DNA of 27,532 bases from Obelidium mucronatum. Lineage: Eukaryota > Chytridiomycota > Chytridiomycetes > Chytridiales > Chytriomycetaceae. The position numbers and the translations under genes are program-made. The notes under the pieces were generated by a model. It had not been told where the DNA came from, searched no databases, and saw nothing but the letters and a program-made list of their open reading frames with translations. Below are positions 10,715-18,535 of this stretch, in pieces. The stretch is from assembly GCA_025765595.1 (NCBI GenBank), contig JAIVFH010000330.1, positions 1 to 27,532 on the forward strand, in the 5' to 3' direction. Position 1 is the stretch's first letter; each line of letters begins with the position of its first letter.

Positions 10715-11003
10715 CGGAGGGAGACGCACACTGCACAGACAAGTTTGACGCCACCCACTTCGAGGTATGCCGATCCGTTCGCTTGACGAACCATTCCTGT
10801 TTTCGCAAAGACTGGGCGCACTTGTTCTTTACTTCGGCCATCGCTTCGGTTGTTGTTGATGTTGGCAGTCTTTGATGGGGCTGGGTTTAGAGGCGGTAGA
10901 GGCGGCAGAGTCTTTTCTGGGCCCTGTAAAGTAAAAGAACAAGTGTTAATTTGTCTGTATTTCGGGTTTCAGTACTACTTGCTTTGATTCGTCGCGAGTC
11001 CAT
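9919..11003 (-). CDS. MTR3: Exosome core subunit MTR3 / EXOSC6 (RNase PH fold)
   Basis: Four exons: 11003-10983, 10923-10730, 10653-10530 and 10455-9919; 876 nt, 291 aa (human EXOSC6 272). MTR3 is one of six RNase-PH-like subunits of the RNA exosome ring, which feeds RNA to the Rrp44/Rrp6 nucleases in 3'-5' processing and decay; it is thought to be catalytically inactive. Supporting motifs are MDSRRIK|GPE at the N-terminus, QANGSAYLEVGGVKLVCAVYGP, the CDVRLSPFAG segment, and ALADAGIEMMDSVVGC at about 178-195. Intron 1 starts with GCAAGT, a GC-AG intron, forced by phase and by the conserved RRI(K/R)GPE junction. Intron 2 (10729-10654) contains T40 on the coding strand. The gene is convergent with the CIP2A-like gene (144 bp apart) and divergent from the secreted-protein gene (94 bp). 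Confidence 0.93.
10674..10713. repeat. A40 homopolymer within an MTR3 intron
   Basis: Forty consecutive A on the plus strand form T40 on the coding strand of MTR3 intron 2, which is only 76 nt long, so the tract makes up about half of it. No retroelement body or target-site duplication flanks it. Confidence 0.95.
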
Positions 11004-11097
11004 TTTCTTTGAATAACAAATAAATTGAAAAAGAGAAGAAGAAAACAAAAAACAAACAAGAAAAAACAAATAAACAAAAAAACCACCCAAAAATAGT
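11004..11097. promoter_or_regulatory. Compact divergent promoter, MTR3 / secreted-protein gene
   Basis: Only 94 bp separate two divergent ATGs. The sequence is almost all A with scattered G, C and T on the plus strand (AAAAACAAACAAG-type), i.e. a poly(dA:dT)-rich segment of the kind that can exclude nucleosomes. No TATA box was seen. Confidence 0.4.
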
Positions 11098-12761
11098 ATG
11101 GTTCCACTTCAACTTCCTCTTTCCACTTCGTTCGTGTTTGTATTGTTCCTTGCAGTTTCTTGTGTACTAGCAGGTTCTCCTCCCCCACCACAACCACCGG
11201 CTGTTGGCGCGTCGTCTAGTACTACTGCTTCTGAGTCACTCAGTTTTACTGCCTCAACAGGTGGAATATCTTCCACTGTTCCCACAACTGGCACTTTTAC
11301 CGTCACTGCTACCGATACCTCCACCACTGCTGCCGACACCTCCAGTGATACTTCCACCGATGAGTCTTCTTCCAGCAGTACTACTCCAACTTCGGAAACC
11401 GGTACATCTATTTCTTTCACCAGTTCCGAGTATAGTGAAAGCACCGAGACAGCCTCAGCTACCACAACTACTGCTACTACTGATACGTTTACATCTACGG
11501 AAACTGAGTTATCCCTTCCCACCGGTATCACATTGGGTCGAAACAACACCGAATTCTCGTACATTGCACCAGCAGATTCTTCCTCTTCTTCCAAGCTTGT
11601 ATATACCTTCGGTCTCAATGGGTTTCCACATTTCCGTATCTCTTACTTTGCGGCATCTGTGTTGCCAACCACAGAGGTTTGTTTATTTTGATTCCTGCCG
11701 CGCCACTCCACACAAAAACAAAACAAAATGTACTTACTTACTTACACAGTCTACATTCGCGAGCGCGACATTTTCTTGGCGCGCCGGAATCTTCCGTGTT
11801 GTTGAATTCAATGATTCAATCAGCATCGCCGAATCAACAAGTTTTATCTCCTTTGTCAACAAATCATCCCAATGGAGCCCCATCAAAGTATCTACCGCCA
11901 CCGGCAGCTCCCAAGAAGCAAATACCACTTTTATTGAATCCGGGTTTGTCATGATCATCACTGCCCATATTTCCAAGATGCCAATGTCGGTCCAAGGAAT
12001 GACGTTCCGTCCTGATTCTCTAAAGTACTCGATAGGATTCTCTGGGTTCCCGTATAAGCTCGAGAATTCTTCTCTTGCGATCGTCAAGGCGGAGGGGGCT
12101 GTTGCAAAGTTTTCTGTTATTAGTTTTAATTGTAAACACGACGGGGGAATTTGTATCGGTGGTGGACGAGGAGTCATGTATTGGACCCGTTGAGTAGTTT
12201 CTTGTTTTTTAAAACGATTTTTTTCCTTCTATTGACATTGTCGTTACAGCGACTGCCCAACTGGATCACGCCAAAACGGCCCCCATCTCTTACGACGGCC
12301 AAGTCACACCTCTTTCAAGCCTCGTTTCGCCTTCTGAACTCTCCCATATCAACTCAACTTCCAATGGAACAAGCGAAGAATGGGGAGCAACCGTTTTCAC
12401 TATTCCGACAAACAGATCCAACTTATTCTTCTGGGATCCCGAAATGACCATTGATAAGGATCTTGTTAACAGTGCAGTGAATTCAGGTGTCGATGCAGGA
12501 ATGAGTGCTTTGAGTTCTGCTTGCGCTACTTGCGCCACAGTTGTCGGTGGATTAATTGGGGCCACGACTTCAACGAATGCAGCCACTAGTACTTCTACTG
12601 GAGAAAGTAAGCCAGAAGGTACCGGTGCTAGTACAACCAAGACTACTACAGGTTCCACCAAGCCAATCGGTAGCTTTGCTGATAGTGTGGACGCGTGGGA
12701 TTGTGTTACTGTTGTTGGGCTGGTGGTTGTTTTGGTTATTCAGATTTCTTGCTTTGTTTGA
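11098..12761 (+). CDS. Secreted Ser/Thr-rich surface protein, paralogue 1, probable GPI anchor
   Basis: Three exons: 11098-11676, 11750-12188 and 12250-12761; 1530 nt, 509 aa. An N-terminal signal peptide (hydrophobic FVFVLFLAVSCVLAG) is followed by a mucin-like Ser/Thr stretch to about residue 150. A folded domain then carries FPHFRISYF, FSWRAGIFRVVEFNDSI (about 201-217), RPDSLKYSI, a Cys pair in NCKHDGGIC (C321, C328) and LFFWDPEM. A second Thr-rich linker ends in TKPIGSF and a hydrophobic C-terminus (VVGLVVVLVIQISCF), typical of GPI attachment signals. The same domain, intron positions and phases recur in the gene at 17120-18484. No known family was recognised. A cell-wall or plasma-membrane surface role is inferred. 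The intron 2 donor is an unusual GTTGAG, supported by the paralogue's junction. Confidence 0.85.
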
Positions 12762-13024
12762 CACGGCTCCTTTTGATTGGATTTAAATATGTTTGTGGCT
12801 TTGAGCTTTGATGTGTGCGATTGCAATGAAGATATATCATTAGTTTTTTTTGCGAATCCAAAAACATGGTACTCTGGCATATTCATTGACATCTATTATT
12901 TAAAACAACAAGAGCAGAAAAAATAAGCTCACTTTCCAATGACTCACATCAACAAATCCACCCACACTCAATTTGATCCACTTCAATGTCAACAAACAAA
13001 AGAAAAGAAAAACTAGCCAAAAAA

Positions 13025-13978
13025 ATGACTACTCTTGCATTCTTGTCATTCACAATTGTTCTACTTCTTGGAGGCGGTATTCTAGCTGGCTCCCCACCGC
13101 CCCAACCAACGCAAGTAACAACGTCAGGAGGCGCTAGTGTATCGGGCACAATGACGAGCGCGTCTGAAAGATTAAGTCTTTCCACCTTAACTGTCTCGTT
13201 TGATTCCGCGTCTAGCTCTGCAACAACCTCAAGTAGCATTGCAACTAGCACCCTGTCCTTTCCAGAAACTTCCTCCATCTACAGTGAATACACTCCCACT
13301 TTTTTGTTTACCACAATGACTCAGAAATACTCCACTCCACCCGACTTTAGTACCACTAGCACAACTAGTACAGTTACCGAAAGCGAAATCGCAAGCAGTA
13401 CCGAAACTGCCACATCTTCTCTTAGTGCTTTTGTGACGCCAACGCCCCTTACTACTTCCACCCAAACATATTTTTCTGCTAGTACATTTGCATTCACTGA
13501 CACCACGTCTGCATCGACCGTCACTGCCTCCAACACTACCACCACAAGCACCGCAGCTTCTAGTACCCCACTATCGAGCGCATCTTCGCTTTCGACAAAG
13601 TCTGGTATGCATCTCCCTCCACCATACACTCATCCTCGTTCTCTTGCTTGTCCCTGGTGTACAGGCACCACCACCACCACCTTCCAAACTCCCGTGACGT
13701 CAACAAGTGAGAGTAGCGGTGGAAGTAGTGGAACTGGAAACGGTGGCGGTGGTGGCGGCGGAGCTGGTGGAGCTGGTGGAGCTGGAGGTGGCGGAGGTGC
13801 TGGGGGTGGTGGATCTGTCTTTGGTCCTGGTAGTGAAGCTGGTGGCGGAGCTACCACAAAGCTTACCACAAGTACCACTACTGGCGCTACAAAGCCAATA
13901 GGAAGTTTTTCAAATAGTTTGGCAGCATTGAATGGCGTTGGGTTGTTGTTTGCGGTGTTTATGATGGTTGTTGCATGA
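13025..13978 (+). CDS. Secreted Ser/Thr/Gly-rich mucin-like protein, probable GPI anchor
   Basis: The start at 13025 puts a clean signal peptide at the N-terminus (LAFLSFTIVLLLGGGILAG). An in-frame ATG at 12986 would add 13 basic residues. The mature N-terminus GSPPPQP matches that of the gene at 11098 (GSPPPPQPP), and the tail (GATKPIGSF followed by a hydrophobic end) matches its TKPIGSF tail, but the folded domain between is missing and replaced by Ser/Thr repeats and a Gly-rich run (about 13735-13850). A GT-AG segment at 13605-13664 is exactly 60 nt and in frame. If spliced, the protein is 297 aa and loses a Cys- and Pro-containing insert; if retained it is 317 aa. A short cell-wall mucin or decoy version of its neighbour is a plausible reading. 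Confidence 0.75.
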   Translation: MTTLAFLSFTIVLLLGGGILAGSPPPQPTQVTTSGGASVSGTMTSASERLSLSTLTVSFDSASSSATTSSSIATSTLSFPETSSIYSEYTPTFLFTTMTQKYSTPPDFSTTSTTSTVTESEIASSTETATSSLSAFVTPTPLTTSTQTYFSASTFAFTDTTSASTVTASNTTTTSTAASSTPLSSASSLSTKSGMHLPPPYTHPRSLACPWCTGTTTTTFQTPVTSTSESSGGSSGTGNGGGGGGGAGGAGGAGGGGGAGGGGSVFGPGSEAGGGATTKLTTSTTTGATKPIGSFSNSLAALNGVGLLFAVFMMVVA

Positions 13979-14148
13979 GTCTAACCGGAATTTCACAATC
14001 TTCTCTATTTTTCCTGTTGTATATTATGAGAGAGACTGAGCTTAGTTTGCTTCAGTGTTTGCAAGTAAATTGTTTATCTATTGATTGGTCGCTATCTGCT
14101 GATCGCGTAATACAATTATCACCAAAAAAAAGGCAACTTGCTGTGTCC

Positions 14149-15045
14149 ATGATGACTACCCTTATCAATCACGCTCAAGTTACAAGAGTCAATACAGTCC
14201 CTTTCCCTCAACTTCCTACCTTGAATTCAAGAAGCGTAGCGCCTCTAGCAGCCCCAAGCTCAAATTCAAGCATAGTTCTCGTTTCACTATCCCTGAACTA
14301 CAATAGCCTGAGCGGAAAGTATCTGGATGACAACTTTCCTGAAACCCTTCAAGATCTCGTAAGTGTTAGGGTGACAACGGAGTTGAAATCCCTCTGAAAA
14401 AAAGATCTGCATAAGGCCCCTGTTTATAAAACTCGAGTAAAAACAGATGCCAAATTATTTGTACCTTGAGCGCATCGCTCTTCTCAATGAAGTGATCGGC
14501 AGCATTCGAAATCTGCGTGATAATAATCCCAAAACAAGGACAATTCTTGTTTCCATATTCGCAATCTTGTCAATGTTACTCCTTTTACTTAAGCTATCTA
14601 CCGATGAGCTTGGGATTTGGTTTCTGATGTTCACAGTTATCGGTGGCACTGTTGCGTGGACGTTTGTTCGAACATTCGTAAGGCCTGAAAAATTTCATTG
14701 GAATATTAGTAACTATTGCTGCAGGAGTATGATCGAAAGATACAAGATTGCTTAAACTTATTCAACGATGCTGATGCTCAGATTCAATTAACGTGGAGCC
14801 AAAAGAATGCCAACCCTCCCATGTTCAGCGTCCGCTGGAATAACCATATTGAGCCAGAGCGCCAGATTATAATTCGGCACGTTAAGAAATCAGAAGTCAT
14901 TGAGTTCTTGCCAGCATATTCTGCCAGATTTAGTGCTATTATTGACATTCAGGTCCTGGCACAACCTGTTGCAGAAGAACGGCAGCACGATGATGAACGA
15001 TGCCCTAGCTATCGCACATGCGCTGCTTCTGGCGCAGGCATTTGA
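14149..15045 (+). CDS. Two-TM protein with ERCPSYR tail, tandem paralogue 1
   Basis: Three exons: 14149-14358, 14447-14677 and 14725-15045; 762 nt, 253 aa, both introns phase 0. Exon 2 is exactly 231 nt, as in the next two genes. The cytosolic-looking N-domain ends in VSLSLNYN..FPETLQDL. Exon 2 encodes PNYLYLERIALLN, a basic/polar segment (RNLRDNNPKTR), TM1 (about 103-120) and TM2 (about 127-143) joined by a short loop. Exon 3 has YDRKI, QLTWSQKNANPPM, a basic/hydrophobic stretch and RCPSYRT near the C-terminus. No signal peptide. Both ends are predicted on the same side of the membrane. No known family was recognised. The start codon is uncertain: two adjacent ATGs at 14149/14152, and an upstream in-frame ATG at 14026. 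This copy has a longer tail than its siblings. Confidence 0.8.
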
Positions 15046-15162
15046 TTTTTTCTTACACTGGAAGCGTTGTTTTTAAACTGTTTTCATTTTATTACTTTTA
15101 TTATTATAAAGACCTCCAATTTTTGCATCCACAAACCCACTTTAAGCACTCGGAAAGTTTGA

Positions 15163-16057
15163 ATGTCCGGGACACAAAGCAACCTTGCGAATGACCCAGC
15201 GGCTGCTGCAGCCATCGATGTTGAAGATGTCGAGGAGTTTGAGATGCCGCAGGAGCGTTTATCTGCCAGCTTGGCTGCACTGCGGCCCAATGAACCTGCC
15301 CAAGAATTTATCAGCAGCAACGATCCGGAAATACCTCCGGAAATACCAAGCGAAAGGACCATTGTTGCGCTCTCGTTGAATTACAACTGCGCAAACGGCA
15401 AGTTTCTTGAGGAGACATTTCCTGTTCAGCTGCAAGATCTGGTCAGTTGCAGTACTGCGATCAAAGGCGGTTTTCTGAAATACAGCTGCAGATTCCAAAC
15501 TATATATACTGCGACAGGATAGTCCGTCTGAATCGGGCGATACGAGGTGTAACGAATCTTCGAGACACAAGTCCACACATTCGAACAGTTCTTCTAGGCA
15601 TCTTCATTGTCTCAGCAACTATATTGCTTCAGCTTAATTTGTCAACTGCTAGCGTGGAAATCTGGTTTGGTCTGATTTTGTTTCTTCTGGTTTCAATAAC
15701 TTGGACGTACTTTCGGTCATTTGTAAGCAACCCTTCCATCAACGGATTTCGTTGCTTCCACTTTAAATTGCTTATTCTTAATTTGCACGGAAATAGGCCT
15801 ACGATCGTGCTGTAGATTTCCATTTGATGTCTTTCAATGAATTGGATTCAAGTACCCAGTTGATCTGGTCCCAGAAAAACCAAAGACCACCAATGATAAG
15901 TTTTACGGATTGGGGAAAACGCATTGAACTGTCGCGCGATATCTTGATTGAGTTTGTCAAAAAGGCTTCTGCGCCAACGGAATCTTTACCGGTTTATGTA
16001 TTTGAGGAAAGGTGTAGCTTTATCGAGCGATGTCCAAGCTATCGGGAAACTGTATAG
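15163..16057 (+). CDS. Two-TM protein with ERCPSYR tail, tandem paralogue 2
   Basis: Three exons: 15163-15441, 15492-15722 and 15797-16057; 771 nt, 256 aa, with the same phase-0 junctions and the same 231-nt middle exon as its neighbours. The N-terminus is Ala/Glu-rich and variable (to about residue 68), then VALSLNYNCANGKF..FPVQLQDL, IPNYIYCDRIVRLN, NLRDTSPHIRTVLL leading into TM1, a short loop and TM2 (ILFLLVSITWTYF). Exon 3 carries AYDRAVDFHLMSFNELD, QLIWSQKNQRPPM, RIELSRDILI and ends ERCPSYRETV. It lies 117 bp after paralogue 1 and 74 bp before paralogue 3. Divergence between copies looks high, so the duplications are not recent. Confidence 0.85.
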
Positions 16058-16131
16058 TTGTGAATGTAATAATGGGGCACTTGTTTACAACACAATTTTT
16101 TATCATTGAACCACACACCTGTGACCTCATC

Positions 16132-16989
16132 ATGGAACGAGTCGATGACCCAACACCAGATACAAATCCACCACACTCAAGTTCTACGCGCGAAGAAATG
16201 CAAGCTGTCGATTCGCAGGCACCATTAGGTGGCATCCACACAGCTTCTGATACAGTATCGGTCTACGATCCTGACCATCAATACGAGACGCTTCTTGTCA
16301 AACTGAGTTTGAGATACGACTGCCAGGATGGTCAATTCTTTGATGCGTCTTTTCCGACCGACCTTCAAGACCTGGTGAGTTCCAGGCCGTATGTCTCTCA
16401 TCCCTGCTGTGACCCTGGCTAACAGTTTGACCAGCTGCCGAATTATATATACTCGCAACGCATTGCTCTTTTGAATCAATCAATTGTGAACGTTCGCAAT
16501 CTGGAAGACACAAGTCCCAAGATACGAACTGTTCTTCTAGTCATATTTCTGGTGCTCACAACGATTCTATTTCAGTTCCATGAATCTGCCCATGAACTCG
16601 AAGCTTGGTTTTTCGTTATCGTGGTACTTGGAGGCGTGGTGATATACACATATCATAGGTCGTATGTGAGTCAACCAGATTATTACAAATCCAAGTCACT
16701 CACTTCCAGAAAAAAGGAATACGACAGAGCAATTTTCCTGCATCTTATGTCATTCAATGAGTTAGATTGCAATATTCAACTTTCTTGGAGCCAGGAGAAT
16801 GAGAACCCGTCAATGTTCTGGTTTAAAAGTTGGCGGCACCGCATCCAGTTATCACGAGATATTCTCATTCGATTTTCCAAGAAACCAAATGAGACGGAAT
16901 TCTTACCAGCTTATACGGAGCCTGGGAGCTGTTTTGTATATATGAGAGAGCGTGTCGAAAGGTGCCCGAGCTATCGCACAAGCCTCTAG
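16132..16989 (+). CDS. Two-TM protein with ERCPSYR tail, tandem paralogue 3
   Basis: Three exons: 16132-16374, 16435-16665 and 16717-16989; 747 nt, 248 aa. The last 3' splice site is placed at 16716 because it gives EYDRAIFLHLMSFNELD, the same junction as in the two siblings. That intron is 51 nt and free of in-frame stops, so a retained form with 17 extra residues is possible. Conserved blocks are LSLRYDCQDGQF..DLQDL, LPNYIYSQRIALLN, NLEDTSPKIRTVLL, TM1, TM2 (VIVVLGGVVIYTY), QLSWSQENENPSM, RIQLSRDILIRF and VERCPSYRTSL. Spacing and conserved-block order match paralogue 2 most closely, suggesting these two share the more recent duplication. Confidence 0.85.
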
Positions 16990-17119
16990 CGTAAATAAAA
17001 ATGTTCCTTTTGAGATGTTAGAAATTCTAATCACTCGGACTCGGGGTCTCTTTCTTGGCAGAGTGATTTATTTGTCCCGCCCAAATTCCAACTCCGACCA
17101 AAAAAGAAACGACGGGGGA

Positions 17120-18484
17120 ATGCTCTTCTACAGCCTCCTGTGGTGCATTTGCGTCATTTACGCAACCGCTGCCACCGCTGCTAAAGAATCCTCTCGTTTT
17201 TCCGTGACTGCTACTGTCGACCACAAAGAAACTGCAGCGCTCACGTATAACAAGGATTCCGACGCTGATACCTCAGAGAAGAAATTGGAGCACAGCAACG
17301 GCGAAAGTTCTTCGCGTAAAAAGCCTCCCCGCTTCAATACAACCGCTGGATTCGTTGTTTCGCACGATGCGCCTCGTTTCGTTTACAAATCCATTTTATT
17401 GAACAATGAAACTGCCACCGCCAACAAGAACAGCAAGCAGCCACATCGAGATTATTCGTCTCTTGTGTTTGCTTTTTCTGTGCAGGACTTTCCAAACTTT
17501 CGCATTTCTTATTTTTCAAACGACTCGGATGATGAGGTATTTTCGGATTACAACGATGTTTAAGAGTTCGAATTTTTAACGCCAAACCTCCAAGAAAAAG
17601 GACGGAGACTTCACGAAATCTGCATTTTCTTGGCGCGCTGGAATTTTTCGAATTGTGGAATTTAATGACAGCATCCCCATCAACACGTCCAAGAGTTTTA
17701 TTCCACTCGTAGGAAGGATGAAACAATGGTCTCCTATCGCCGTTTCCACATTGGAAGATCCTTTGACAAATCAGACATACCACCAAGCAACAACAATTTT
17801 CACAGCACCAAAGTCAAACTTCACTTTTACATTGGATGCAACTATAGTTCATGCGCCTTTCATGCTAAATGGAGTGTCCGTACGTCCTGATTCTCTAAAA
17901 TATTCAATCACTCTTCAAAACTTCCCCTATAAATATGAAGCCAGCTCCTTGGGCATTTTACAAGCGCATACGAGCACTACAGCGTCGAGAGTGGAAAGTA
18001 ATTGTAAAAAGGATGGCGGTATCTGTGTTGATGGCGGGAAGGGAATGTTCTACTGGACAGGTATCAACACACTTGAAAACACAAATACCTTTTAACCAAA
18101 AACCACTCAGCCAACGTGACGCTCGATGATAACGCGTCGGCACCAGTAATTTTTGATCAAACCATTCTAAATCTTACCGACTTATTCAACTCCACCGACT
18201 CGGCTACCATCAAGGAGCAAGGTGTCAATCTTGGAATCAAAGAGAATTGGGGAGTCAGCGTTTTTAAAGTCGCTACGAAACATTCCGCCCTTGTGCTTTG
18301 GGATCCCGAAGTGGCTATCGATCTTGGCATGACTTCTAGCAGTGGGTTACAGGAGTTAAGTGGAATTTCTACCGCTGGTGATGTGTCTGGTCAAACATCA
18401 TCCTCATCAAGTAATCCCAAATCATCCGCCAACAAATTGACGGCAGCTATCTTCACCTTCATTATTAGCTTTTTCGCTTTGTAA
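17120..18484 (+). CDS. Secreted surface protein, paralogue 2, probable GPI anchor
   Basis: Three exons: 17120-17536, 17595-18060 and 18111-18484; 1257 nt, 418 aa. The signal peptide is LLWCICVIYATAATAA. The Ser/Thr mucin region of its paralogue at 11098 is replaced by a charged Lys/Glu/Asn stretch. The folded domain is then shared: FPNFRISYF, FSWRAGIFRIVEFNDSI, RPDSLKYSI, NFPYKYEASSLGI, NCKKDGGICVDGG, YWT and LVLWDPEVAID. Introns fall at equivalent positions with phases 0 and 1, which confirms common descent. Several N-glycosylation sequons (NTT, NET, NHT-type) are present. The C-terminus (LTAAIFTFIISFFAL preceded by small Ser/Asn residues) fits a GPI signal. The first 3' splice site may alternatively be 17600, six bases further on. 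Function is unknown; extracellular or cell-wall location is inferred. Confidence 0.85.
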
Positions 18485-18497
18485 TAAAATAAATAAA
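18483..18497 (+). terminator. Tandem AATAAA polyadenylation signals overlapping a stop codon
   Basis: AATAAA at 18483-18488 overlaps the TAA stop of the secreted-protein gene, and a second copy follows at 18492-18497. Only 51 bp separate this stop from the convergent VPS35 stop, so the two 3' UTRs almost certainly overlap. Confidence 0.45.
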
Positions 18498-18535
18498 GAT
18501 GTTTTCAATGTGTGATATTTTAAAATTCACTGAAG

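Noticed and set aside
11109..11618. Long minus-strand open frame (169 codons) across the secreted-protein gene
   Set aside because: It is the antisense shadow of a Ser/Thr-rich repeat region (TCC/ACT codons read backwards), lacks conserved features and overlaps a well-supported plus-strand exon.
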